Shown here in pieces: positions 57,414 to 64,000 of a stretch of 64,000 nucleotides of DNA. The position numbers were made by a program, and so were the translations under genes. The stretch is from Geomesophilobacter sediminis (GTDB lineage: Bacteria; Desulfobacterota; Desulfuromonadia; Geobacterales; Geobacteraceae), in NCBI RefSeq assembly GCF_016458275.1, contig NZ_JAEMHM010000013.1, forward strand, positions 124,001 through 188,000, read 5' to 3'. Position 1 is the stretch's first letter. Every line of letters starts with the position of its first letter. The notes beneath the pieces are model-generated. The model was not told where the DNA came from, ran no database searches, and saw only the letters and a list, made by a program, of their open reading frames with translations.

Positions 57414-57815
57414 TACCCACCTTCCAACGTCCCAACACTCCCCCCTGGCCCACCTATTACGCCGACAGGCCAACGATTCCCCCCTTTGCCAAACCCGTTA
57501 ACTCCCCCCTTTAGCAAAGGGGGGCTGGGGGGGATTTGCGTTTCTACCTCCAATCCTGAAGATCGAACTGCCTCCCACGCTCCTCGTGGTTTGCCGATTC
57601 TAATTTTGTTGCTATAGTTACACTCGTTTTTCGCGGTCCCGGACCACGAGAATCTCATGAAGAGCGTGAGTTTCCGAAGCAAATTGTCGCAAGGGAAGGA
57701 TCCGCTGCCCCGAAGATGGGGGAACCCGGCGTTTCCTTCCTTCAAGGTTGCGCGCGGAAAGCGCAAGCTTGAAGAGGGCAGGGTGTGGACCGGATTTACT
57801 AACAAAGGATGGATC
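57337..57815. other. repeat-rich intergenic region
   Basis: After the 26-base tandem repeats (to 57413) come CCCCCCTTTAGCAAAGGGGG at 57504-57523 with a G-rich tail, the same palindrome as at 58303-58345, and a stretch with no visible signal. The in-frame reading from 57657 to 57815 has no protein-like composition and I do not call it a gene. Confidence 0.55.
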
Positions 57816-58199
57816 ATGAACCGACACGCGATCACGCTTACGGTCCTTACCCTGCTCTCCGGGGTTGCCATATCCGGCTGCAGCAGCAAAAGCGGCGGCG
57901 AACCGCTGGATAAGAGCAAGGGGGCCAGGCAGTTCCAGCGTCTGAGCCGAAATCCCGCCGGACATCGGGGCGGACGAAGCGTTCCTTCCGGTGGTTGGGC
58001 GACCGAACCGGGTGCCGGTCCGGGCCGGGAACGCCAGCCGGGGGAAACCGGATCGCGTATCGACGAGGAAACCGGTAACCGCATTGGCGGTGATCGTTCC
58101 GCAACGCCGCCGGCGGCAAACGGGAAGCCCGGGGGGCAGGCCCCAGGTTCGGACATCGACGAAGGACGCAGACACGGCACCAAGAGCATGGGGCAATGA
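57816..58199 (+). CDS. small Gly/Arg-rich lipoprotein
   Basis: The 127-residue protein has a type II signal peptide with the lipobox GVAISGC (Cys at residue 22) and a disordered, Gly/Arg/Pro-rich body (RNPAGHRGGRSVPSGG, RIDEETGNRIGGDRS). AAAGGATGG precedes the ATG at 57816; the frame reads further upstream but not with coding character. No family is recognised. Confidence 0.7.
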   Translation: MNRHAITLTVLTLLSGVAISGCSSKSGGEPLDKSKGARQFQRLSRNPAGHRGGRSVPSGGWATEPGAGPGRERQPGETGSRIDEETGNRIGGDRSATPPAANGKPGGQAPGSDIDEGRRHGTKSMGQ

Positions 58200-58302
58200 G
58201 CCAGGCAATGGGCAATGAGCAAAGACTGTTTACCCAATTGCCTTTCCGGGATTTCGGAAGCCGTCCAGTATTTGACTACGAAGCGCTGCACGAGACCTTA
58301 CG

Positions 58303-58345
58303 TTCCCCCCTTTGCGAAGGGGGGCAGGGGGGATTTGCTTTTGAC
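58303..58345. repeat. C-rich palindromic dispersed repeat
   Basis: CCCCCCTTTGCGAAGGGGGG followed by GGGGGGATTTG, matching the element at 57504. Such units are common dispersed palindromes. Confidence 0.6.
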
Positions 58346-58446
58346 ATCCCGCTAGAATCCAGGAAGGAGAGGGGACGCGTGAGAAGAAGTATTCCTGACT
58401 ACGTGGCGAGGTATGTTCACCATCTATTAACCACAAGGAGGACGCC

Positions 58447-58677
58447 ATGGACCATGACTATACGCAATACATCTATCTGCCGGTATGCCAAGACGGGTGC
58501 GGAGCGATCACGGATTGGATGCACAGCGGCGAGGTCGCACGCCAGGTTGGGCAAAACCATGAGCGCCAGTACGGCCATCACTGGACGGTCCGCTCGCGAA
58601 TGAGGGAGAATAAGGCAAAGGTCATTGTCATGCGGCCGCGGGCCACCCGGAACCATAAAAGAGCCGAGGTCCGGTAA
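58447..58677 (+). CDS. small protein of unknown function with a CxxxC pair
   Basis: The 76-residue protein is hydrophilic, with an acidic and aromatic N-terminus (MDHDYTQYIYLPVCQDGCG) and a basic C-terminus (RPRATRNHKRAEVR). AAGGAGG precedes the ATG. It is the first of a cluster of small genes reading rightward (58447, 58710 and 59078). I do not recognise the family. Confidence 0.55.
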   Translation: MDHDYTQYIYLPVCQDGCGAITDWMHSGEVARQVGQNHERQYGHHWTVRSRMRENKAKVIVMRPRATRNHKRAEVR

Positions 58678-58709
58678 CGGCAGCGCACCTGGGCATACAG
58701 GAGGAGACG

Positions 58710-59102
58710 ATGACTGACAAGAGGGAAAACGAACCGCTCGGCGCGCTCTTCACCGACCTGAAGAACGAGACTACCAGCCTGATTCAAAAGGAACTGGAAC
58801 TGTTTCGGATCGAGATGGGAAACAAGGTAACCCAGATCGTGAAGGACGTTGCGGCACTTGGGGTAGGGGGCGCCCTGCTGCACACCGGGATGCTCACCCT
58901 GGTGGCCGCACTGGTTCTCGGGATCGCCTGCTTCATAGCGGCATGGCTTTCCGCGCTGCTGGTCGGCGTGTTCCTCTGCCTGGCGGGGGCGTTGCTGCTG
59001 ATGAAAGGGAAGAAGGATCTCTCCCACCTGAAGATGTCGCCGGAAAAAACAACACAATCCCTGAAGGAGACGGCAAAATGGGCAAAATCGGAGATGAAAT
59101 GA
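58710..59102 (+). CDS. holin-like membrane protein (phage holin/YqjE family)
   Basis: The 130-residue protein has a helical N-terminus (LKNETTSLIQKELELFRIEM) and two membrane helices with ALGVGGALLHTGMLTLVAALVLG and AWLSALLVGVFLCLAGALLLM, then a charged tail. This is the Phage_holin_3_6/YqjE pattern. It overlaps the next gene by 25 bases; the pair is the YqjE-YqjD type found in stationary-phase stress loci. Confidence 0.85.
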   Translation: MTDKRENEPLGALFTDLKNETTSLIQKELELFRIEMGNKVTQIVKDVAALGVGGALLHTGMLTLVAALVLGIACFIAAWLSALLVGVFLCLAGALLLMKGKKDLSHLKMSPEKTTQSLKETAKWAKSEMK

Positions 59103-59584
59103 CCACGGCGGGTCCGGAAACCACCGACAGGATCCAGGAGGACATCCGCGATACCGAGTCGGATATTTCCAATACCTTGCACACCATTGAAGACCGGCTG
59201 GCCCCGAAGAACCTGGTCCACGATGCGGCGGATGCACTCAAGGACTATTCCATCCGCGGATACGTCAAGGTGACCGAGGCGTGTCGTCGCCGTCCGGTAC
59301 CGGCAGCCCTGATCGGAGCCGCGGCCGCCGCAGTAGTGGTAGGGCTTGCGATGCGTCGCCCCTCCAAAAGGGCCCGACTGGTAAAGAAAAGTGCGGCCAT
59401 TCTCGATGCCCTTCCCAAAAGGATCAAAAGGCATCCGGAGCAAGAAGTGAAACGCTACGTCACGTTAGGCCGGGTGGCAGTGACCGTCGCCTCCGCGCTG
59501 GCGACGTTCCTGCTGCGCCCTCGCGCAGCGGGCGGTCTGCACCGCCTGGGCCATGAAGGCCGTTTCCCTGCCACCGTGAAATGA
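59078..59584 (+). CDS. DUF3618/YqjD-like membrane protein
   Basis: The 168-residue protein has the DUF3618 start (DRIQEDIRDTESDISNTLHT, ALKDYSIRGYVKV) and one central helix (PAALIGAAAAAVVVGLAMRR), then a basic C-terminal part with a second weak hydrophobic stretch. YqjD-like proteins are inner-membrane and ribosome-binding. GAAGGAG lies before the ATG at 59078. Confidence 0.8.
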   Translation: MGKIGDEMTTAGPETTDRIQEDIRDTESDISNTLHTIEDRLAPKNLVHDAADALKDYSIRGYVKVTEACRRRPVPAALIGAAAAAVVVGLAMRRPSKRARLVKKSAAILDALPKRIKRHPEQEVKRYVTLGRVAVTVASALATFLLRPRAAGGLHRLGHEGRFPATVK

Positions 59585-59629
59585 AGCCGGATAAAAGCTG
59601 CACAAAATGGCATTACTTTCGGCATAGAA

Positions 59630-59716
59630 GGAGAGGGGGAGCCCCAACGTTTCCTTCCCTTCAAGGGGCGCGCGCGAGAGCGCGGCTGGCGACGGACAGG
59701 GTGGGGATGGGGTTCC
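59630..59716. repeat. CCCTCTCC...GACAGGGTGGGG-type dispersed repeat
   Basis: GGAGAGGGGGAGCCCCAACG then GGGGCGCGCGCGAGAGCG and CTGGCGACGGACAGGGTGG: a further copy of the family at 56153 and 60373. Confidence 0.5.
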
Positions 59717-59734
59717 CATCCATCTACAACAAAA

Positions 59735-59763
59735 AAAGGCGGCCCAAAGCCGCCTTTGCTATT
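59735..59763. terminator. bidirectional terminator
   Basis: AAAAAAAGGCGGC/GCCGCCTTTG with A and T runs, between the DUF3618 gene and the DUF1328 gene on the other strand. Confidence 0.75.
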
Positions 59764-59798
59764 TTATGGAAAGCCCCCCGCCAGCAGCAGGGGATGCC

Positions 59799-59978
59799 CT
59801 AATGGTGAGTGATGGACCGTCCGACGCTGATCCCCATGAGCAGCATGATAACGGCGACCGCCAGGAAGATGAAGAACAGGACCTTGGCGATACCCGCCGC
59901 AGCCGATGCGATACCCGCGAAGCCGAAGATCGCAGCGATGATGGAGATGACGAAGAAAACGGCTGCCCAGCGTAACAT
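59799..59978 (-). CDS. DUF1328 small membrane protein
   Basis: The 59-residue protein starts [20 protein letters not shown], has [19 protein letters not shown] and ends [11 protein letters not shown]. This is the short YtjA/DUF1328 family with two membrane helices. GAGGTGATAGG precedes the ATG. DUF1328 genes often stand with holin-like and DUF3618 stress proteins, as here. Confidence 0.88.
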   Translation of the reverse strand: MLRWAAVFFVISIIAAIFGFAGIASAAAGIAKVLFFIFLAVAVIMLLMGISVGRSITHH

Positions 59979-60121
59979 GACCTATCACCTCGCTTTTAAA
60001 GTCATTTATTTCCGGTGATGAACTCAGTATAGCATGTTAAAAGATGGTTAATCTCGCATTCTTTTCTTTCTAACCCAGCGTGGAGTAGTGGGACGGACAA
60101 GGCAGGTACAGTCTTTTTCTA

Positions 60122-60150
60122 TTGACAAAGAAAGTCAAAGAGACTATAAA
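60122..60150 (+). promoter_or_regulatory. tRNA-Met promoter
   Basis: TTGACA (60122-60127) and TATAAA (60145-60150) are 17 bases apart, 70 bases before the tRNA. Confidence 0.7.
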
Positions 60151-60219
60151 GTGAAGCTCTTGAGGCGCTGGCAAGTTCAAGCCGAGCCGAGAGACCGGAA
60201 CATACAATCAAACAGTTTC

Positions 60220-60296
60220 GGCGGTGTAGCTCAGCTGGTTAGAGCATACGGCTCATATCCGTAGTGTCCGGGGTTCAAGTCCCTGCACCGCCACCA
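60220..60296 (+). tRNA. tRNA-Met (CAT), elongator type
   Basis: A 77-base cloverleaf with acceptor GGCGGTG/CACCGCC, encoded CCA, and anticodon loop CTCATAT (anticodon CAT). The acceptor is paired at position 1-72, so it is not the initiator. A lysidine-modified tRNA-Ile2 with the same anticodon cannot be ruled out by eye. Confidence 0.85.
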
Positions 60297-60302
60297 TAAA
60301 AC

Positions 60303-60338
60303 AAAAAGCCCCTCAGTCCGCCGACCGAGGGGCTTTTT
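60303..60338 (+). terminator. rho-independent terminator
   Basis: AAAAAGCCCCTC/GAGGGGCTTTTT hairpin right after the tRNA. Confidence 0.9.
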
Positions 60339-60706
60339 GCGTTCCGGATCAATCATCCTGGCGCCAACATTGACCTCCCTCTCCCTCCGAAGGCGCCTGC
60401 GAGAGCACGGCTTGCGACGGGCGGGGTGAAGGGGGTGCCTAAACGACCTTTCCTTCCCCGGAAGCACCGGCACCAACCCGCTGGAAGTGCCCTTCCGGGC
60501 GCGAATAATCCAAACCTTTCCGACCAAACCCTTCCTGCCGAGTAGCAATCCGCAAAAAAACGGACGCACCGAAACATCCTTTTCCCCGGTCAATCATTTC
60601 CATAACCTATAGAATTCACGATGGTTTGGTCCCCTTTGTGATTGACATGGAGTCGATGCGCACGGTATTAAGGATTCAAAGGTAGGAGGAGCCGGGGTGG
60701 GGGACG
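60339..60706. other. repeat-rich intergenic region with an orphan promoter
   Basis: Holds a CCCTCTCCC...GGGTGAAGGGGG repeat (60373-60434), a REP-like unit (GAAGTGCCCTTCCGGGCGCG at 60484-60503) and a promoter (60642-60671) that reads into the 3' end of the minus-strand gene at 60707. I see no gene in it. Confidence 0.5.
60642..60671 (+). promoter_or_regulatory. orphan promoter candidate
   Basis: TTGACA (60642-60647) and TATTAA (60666-60671), 18 bases apart, point rightward into the end of the convergent gene. AGGAGG (60684-60689) and a 14-codon GTG frame follow. Confidence 0.45.
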
Positions 60707-61552
60707 TCAGGTCTCAAGGGGGAGCGGAACGGAAGGGGTAGGGACGGTTTCCTCATCGGCTGAAAGGGCGTGGGAACCATGCTCGATCAGGCTGAACAGA
60801 TGAAGGTAACTCTCGACCAGAGCCGGATCGCGGGTCTTGCGGCCGAAATATTTGCCCGGTTGACCGAACACCTCGGTCGCAACCTTTTCGTCGTAGATGG
60901 CGAAGTCGAACGCCCCGGTGGTATCTCGTCCGCCGATAGCGGTAGCGGTCGGAAGCTCTTCGCGAAAGGCCACCCGCACCTCGACCCCGTCCCTTTTTTG
61001 CTGCATCAGGACCTTCTGCACCTCCGGGGCTCCCAACTCTTCCCTGGGGATGACGAAGATTCGCGTGATGGTCACCCCCCGCTCTAAAGCCCGCAGGTTC
61101 GCCTGGTAGTAATTGACCAGTGCCCCCCGGCTGTCCCAATGCACCGTCAGGGGATCGACCGCCCGGACCCGTTGCCTCGCTTCGCCGAAGTACTTGGTTC
61201 CCTTCATGTAGAACTCGGTTTCGTCGAGGGGGACGTACCCCTGGCGCAGCAGCGCGAACGTCCGCTGGGTGCTGGCCAGGATTTCCTGCGCCTTGTCGCG
61301 ACACTCCGGATCGGTGATCTGGGCCATGGTGAACGTGAGGTCGTGGGCGTGGTCGTACTGCTCCATCAGCGCGGCGCGGGTCAGCTCGATGTCCTCGCGC
61401 AGGAGGTAGGTAGCGAGCGACAACAGGATGCCGACCCCGAAGATGAGGTAGGCGGCCTCCGGGTGGTGCAGCACGAAATGAAAAAAGATTGCCAGGCCGG
61501 ACCCGGCAATGAACTCGATAAAGATGGCCATGCTCTGAACTTTGCTCTGCAT
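60707..61552 (-). CDS. two-helix membrane protein with an unrecognised cytosolic domain
   Basis: The 281-residue protein has two membrane helices (MAIFIEFIAGSGLAIFFHFV and AAYLIFGVGILLSLATYLL, about 8-27 and 34-52) and then a soluble domain of about 220 residues with FYMKGTKYFGEARQRVRAV, LVNYYQANLRALERGVTITR, FVIPREELGA and GAFDFAIYDEKVATEVFG. The pattern of a strand, helix and 'EVRVAFREELP' suggests a PLD-like or DUF of unknown role, without an HKD motif. GGAGGTG precedes the ATG at 61552. The leader carries a terminator-like hairpin (61580-61620), so the gene may be controlled by attenuation. Confidence 0.7.
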   Translation of the reverse strand: MQSKVQSMAIFIEFIAGSGLAIFFHFVLHHPEAAYLIFGVGILLSLATYLLREDIELTRAALMEQYDHAHDLTFTMAQITDPECRDKAQEILASTQRTFALLRQGYVPLDETEFYMKGTKYFGEARQRVRAVDPLTVHWDSRGALVNYYQANLRALERGVTITRIFVIPREELGAPEVQKVLMQQKRDGVEVRVAFREELPTATAIGGRDTTGAFDFAIYDEKVATEVFGQPGKYFGRKTRDPALVESYLHLFSLIEHGSHALSADEETVPTPSVPLPLET

Positions 61553-61579
61553 CGATGGCACCTCCGCGGTGGTCTTAAA

Positions 61580-61620
61580 ACAAAAAAGCCAAACCGCACC
61601 GTGTCCGACGACACTGGTGC
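61580..61620 (-). promoter_or_regulatory. attenuator-like hairpin in the leader of the membrane-protein gene
   Basis: On the minus strand GCACC-A-GTGTC-GTCG-GACAC-GGTGC (complement of 61596-61620) is followed within 9 bases by TTTTTTGTTTT (complement of 61577-61586), only about 30 bases before the ATG at 61552. A second stem GCCCTG/CAGGGGGC lies upstream. Confidence 0.5.
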
Positions 61621-61791
61621 AATCCGGCACCTTTCCGTCCTTAATTGTTGCCCCCTGGCGACAGGGCGATGAGTGCATCTTAATGTAGTCGGAGCTCGGA
61701 GTCAAGGACGAACGTGCAACGCTTGTGTCACAAGTCCCTGTTTTACCGTCCGACTTCCAGCTCCCGGCCGGCCCGTTCGACATTTGAAGAC

Positions 61792-61820
61792 GAGCCCGCC
61801 TCCCGGCACGAGGCGGGCTC
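61792..61820. terminator. strong hairpin
   Basis: GAGCCCGCCTC (61792-61802) and GAGGCGGGCTC (61810-61820) form an 11-base stem; the T tail is short (CTCATTTC). Confidence 0.45.
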
Positions 61821-62214
61821 CTCATTTCGGTGGTGCCGCGCGGGTGCACGCTCCCCAACCTGGGCTTTACCAATCAGGAGCTTTGAAAACCGATGCACCA
61901 CCAGCAGGATGCAATGGGCCGAATTCGGCCCGGTTACCTCCCGGCCCGTCGGGTAAGTACCTGATCGACTGAAATACTGTGACAGGCGACTCTTAAAATT
62001 CCATTGCCCGTATTTCCGTTGGTCGCATTGTCACTCAACGGTATTGCTGCCAGTATCGCAATAAAGTCAGAAAACTAAGAAACTACAAATAGTGACGGAC
62101 AGGTAACAGAAGTTTAAAGAAAAATTCAAAGTGCGATGAATGTACTACGTCCTGTTGCCAGATCAGGAAACTCAGCTACAGTATCTGCTATTTCCCAATT
62201 CAGAAGGGGCACCC

Positions 62215-62874
62215 ATGAATGCTGCAGAGTTAAGCAACAAGCTGTTTGCAACCATGATCGAGGCCGATCGCTCCGGTGCGGCACGCATCGTAGAGGAAGC
62301 ATTGTCGGACGGGATGCCCCCGCAGCAAGTCATAGCCGAAATTCTCGATCCGGCTATCGTCAGACTGGGGAAGCAATGGGAAGAGCAGACTATGTCATTG
62401 GCCCAGAATTATGTAGCATCGAAAATTGCTGAAGACACTCTGTTGCGCTGTATTCCTAAGAAAGATGAAAGATCGTTGAATAAAGGCGCCGTCGTGATCG
62501 GCAACATCGAGGATGATTTTCACAGCCTCGGCAGGCGAAGCGTGGGGCTGTTTCTGGAAGCTGCCGGATGGGAGGTTCATGACCTGGGGAACGACATCCC
62601 GGCCGAACAGTTTGTTGAAAAGGCGCAGGAGGTCGGCGCTTCGGTAATCGGTGTCTCAGCAATGATGCAGACCACGGCACTGAATATCAGGAAGGTTCGT
62701 GAACTACTTGATCAGAGGCATCTGAACGGTTCCATCAAATTGGCGGTCGGAGGAGCCGTGTTCAACTGGCGTCCCGAACTGGTCGCCGAAGTAGGTGGCG
62801 ATGGAACGGCCCACAATGCCGTCGGCGCAGATGAGCTCTTTCTGCGGCTTCGGTCCGAAACGGGCGGAAGGTGA
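62215..62874 (+). CDS. corrinoid protein (methyltransferase cobalamin-binding subunit)
   Basis: The 219-residue protein has an N-terminal four-helix cap (LSNKLFATMIEADRSGAARI, LGKQWEEQTMSLAQNYVASK) and a C-terminal Rossmann-like cobalamin domain with DFHSLG (the D-x-H-x-x-G loop, His103 as the lower axial ligand), GLFLEAAGWEVHDLGNDIP and VIGVSAMMQTT. It is the MtaC/MtbC-type corrinoid carrier. The start at 62215 follows AGAAGGGGC. It precedes a methyltransferase gene by four bases. Confidence 0.92.
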   Translation: MNAAELSNKLFATMIEADRSGAARIVEEALSDGMPPQQVIAEILDPAIVRLGKQWEEQTMSLAQNYVASKIAEDTLLRCIPKKDERSLNKGAVVIGNIEDDFHSLGRRSVGLFLEAAGWEVHDLGNDIPAEQFVEKAQEVGASVIGVSAMMQTTALNIRKVRELLDQRHLNGSIKLAVGGAVFNWRPELVAEVGGDGTAHNAVGADELFLRLRSETGGR

Positions 62875-62878
62875 TGCC

Positions 62879-63913
62879 ATGAATTCGTACCAGAGGGTGA
62901 TGGGCACGTTGCTCGGCCAGCCGGTTGACCGTCTGCCGGTATTTGCCGTCCTGGGAGCGTATGGTGCCAAACTGACCGGAGTCGACCTCCGCACCCTGTA
63001 TTCTGATGCCGCGGCCTATGTGGCCGGTCAGCAGGCGGTGTACGCCCAATTCGGTTTCGACCTCGTGATGACCCCCTTTGTCTATACTGCGCTATCCGAG
63101 GCCTTCGGAGGAGAAACCGCCTGGAGCGAGCACCAGCCACCCAATATGAAACGACCGGGGATGCTTTCCGTGGCCGGGGCGATCAAGGCGCCCTTGCCCG
63201 ATCCTCAGACTACCGGCAGCCTCGCGACCGTTCTGGATGCGACGCACCGACTAGCGGATATCTTCAAGGAACGGGTTCCCATTATCGGCGTGCTGCCGGG
63301 ACCGGGCATCATGCCTTCCCTTGTGGTCGGCATGGAGCGTTGGATGGAAACGCTTCTTTTTGAACCGGATCTCGCCCGTCAACTCACTGACCATCTGACG
63401 CCGTTCTTTGTCGCATGGGCCAATGCCTTGCTGGATGCGGGAGCGGATTGCCTGGTGATTACCGAAGGCATGGCCTCGGCCGAGATTGCCCCCCGTGATC
63501 TTTTCCAGGCGCGTGTCCTGCCCCTTCTTTCCACAACCTTCCCGCAGGTTCGCGGACCGAAGGTTCTGCATCATACCGGGGGACGTATCAATCACGTTCT
63601 CGATCTGGTGACCGGTCTGCCGGGACTGGTCGGGGTCGCCATCGGCTCGAAAGACAGTCTCGCTCAAGCCCGGGCGCTGGTCGGGCCGAATCTGAATCTG
63701 ATTGGCAATCTGGACAATCTCGCCTTCCCTTCCGTGCCGGACGAGCAGATTTACCAGAGCTCCCGCAGCTGCATCCGCGAGGCCGGCGCGGCAGGCCACT
63801 ACATCCTGTCCAATTCCGGGGCGGATATTCCGCTGGCCACCCCGCCCGAAAACCTGCGTGCGATGCACCGGGCGATTGCCGATGTCGGCAGCCGTTCGGG
63901 AGCATGGTCATGA
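62879..63913 (+). CDS. UroD-fold methyltransferase (MtaA/CmuA-like), atypical metal site
   Basis: The 344-residue protein has the UroD fold of methylcobamide:CoM-type methyltransferases: MNSYQRVMGTLLGQPVDRLP, IIGVLPGPGIMPSLVVG, ITEGMASAEIAPRDLFQ, PKVLHHTGGRINHVLDL and SNSGADIPLATPPENLR. In MtaA/MtbA the zinc ligands are His and Cys in H-x-C and Cys in G-C-x; here they read H-H-T (Thr233) and S-N-S-G (Ser313), so both Cys are lost. It would move a methyl group from or to the corrinoid protein before it, with a substrate I cannot name. Confidence 0.85.
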   Translation: MNSYQRVMGTLLGQPVDRLPVFAVLGAYGAKLTGVDLRTLYSDAAAYVAGQQAVYAQFGFDLVMTPFVYTALSEAFGGETAWSEHQPPNMKRPGMLSVAGAIKAPLPDPQTTGSLATVLDATHRLADIFKERVPIIGVLPGPGIMPSLVVGMERWMETLLFEPDLARQLTDHLTPFFVAWANALLDAGADCLVITEGMASAEIAPRDLFQARVLPLLSTTFPQVRGPKVLHHTGGRINHVLDLVTGLPGLVGVAIGSKDSLAQARALVGPNLNLIGNLDNLAFPSVPDEQIYQSSRSCIREAGAAGHYILSNSGADIPLATPPENLRAMHRAIADVGSRSGAWS

Positions 63914-64000
63914 GCTGCGGCACGGTTTGGCTCTGTTGCGGGGTTTTGCGCAATGAAATGGAGGAACTGGTACGCCGGGGCAAGATCGGCGGCGAACTCC
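63910..64000 (+). CDS. DUF1638-like protein, N-terminal fragment
   Basis: The gene starts at 63910 (or 63904 in the same frame) and its ATG overlaps the stop of the methyltransferase (ATGA). The 30 visible residues, MSCGTVWLCCGVLRNEMEEL and on, have the CGVLR-E pattern of DUF1638, a family found with corrinoid methyltransferases. The rest lies past the window edge. Confidence 0.6.
   Translation, partial: MSCGTVWLCCGVLRNEMEELVRRGKIGGEL

Larger units (their letters stand above)
61553..62214. other. 662-base intergenic region with structured leader
   Basis: No gene is seen. On the minus strand a terminator-like hairpin (61580-61620) lies in the leader of the 60707 gene. A second strong hairpin, GAGCCCGCCTC/GAGGCGGGCTC, stands at 61792-61820. 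The right part (61980-62214) is AT-richer and holds the upstream region of the corrinoid-protein gene; no clear promoter was found there. Confidence 0.5.

Noticed and set aside
57657-57815. Longer start for the lipoprotein gene
   Set aside because: The extra 53 residues have no signal-like character and would bury the lipobox; the ribosome site is at 57816.
60231-60593. 120-codon open frame on the minus strand across the tRNA-Met
   Set aside because: It contains the reverse complement of the tRNA (the CRDLNPGHYGYEPYALTS type frequently seen at tRNA genes) and is not a gene.
61860-61920. Cobalamin riboswitch upstream of the corrinoid-protein gene
   Set aside because: Only a short CAGGAG matches the B12 box; no other element is present, and it is 340 bases from the gene.

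Overview
The window is a GC-rich chromosomal segment with the gene content and order of the Geobacteraceae (Desulfuromonadota; Geobacter, Geomonas or Citrifermentans-like). The pointers are the blocks xseA-xseB-ispA-dxs, acpS-nnrD-CBS-tsaE-lysC-cimA and tig-clpP-clpX-lon-hup, a citramalate synthase for isoleucine, an atypical type II secretion cluster of the Oxp kind followed by ftsE-ftsX-envC-ctpA, and many small c-type repeats in the gaps. The species assignment is inference; no rRNA gene is present.

Layout. 1-1076: the tail of an O-methyltransferase and a DUF1499 membrane protein. 1455-7932: acyl-CoA dehydrogenase, a thiolase-like protein that lacks the usual nucleophilic Cys, its DUF35 partner, then convergent acetoacetyl-CoA synthetase and a long NfeD protease, together a probable acyl/ketoacyl-CoA module. 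8111-9925: a small basic protein and an exported TPR protein. 9999-14977 (minus strand): the most striking locus, a histidine N-methyltransferase (EgtD type) followed by a 1135-residue fusion of a molybdopterin oxidoreductase with a cysteine desulfurase and a small Cys-rich protein. This matches an oxygen-independent, metallopterin-dependent ergothioneine route. 15233-18598: DinB-like protein, Cys-rich 55-residue protein, a degenerate receiver flanked by two paralogous small membrane proteins, and a YibQ-type deacetylase-like protein. 18713-20077: ParA-like ATPase with a Cys-containing C-terminal domain.

20201-32969 is housekeeping: exonuclease VII, isoprenoid precursor synthesis (ispA, dxs), a TPR metalloprotease, acpS, nnrD, CBS protein, tsaE, aspartokinase, citramalate synthase, a ComEA-like protein. 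33129-34709: an unlisted zinc ribbon, a DnaJ-domain protein and an IscR/Rrf2 regulator. 34957-41384: trigger factor, ClpP, ClpX, Lon, HU and three tRNAs (Asp, Val, Asp). 41518-56025: a polyprenol-phosphate glycosyltransferase, then one long co-directional run of secretion genes (F, E, PilM/N/O/P-like, a secretin ending in a cohesin-like domain, two pseudopilins) leading into ftsE-ftsX-envC-like-ctpA.

56284-61552 is an accessory stretch rich in short repeats, with a membrane-anchored EEP hydrolase, a lipoprotein, small stress-type membrane proteins (holin-like, DUF3618, DUF1328), a tRNA-Met and a membrane protein of unknown role with an attenuator-like leader. 62215-64000 is a corrinoid methyltransferase module (corrinoid protein, UroD-type methyltransferase, DUF1638-like fragment) cut by the right edge.

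Several real genes are shorter than 60 codons and are listed here: 15824-15991, 33129-33284 and 59799-59978. Coordinates of gene starts were fixed by reading Shine-Dalgarno sequences and family start sites by eye; functional names rest on motif recognition, not on database searches.
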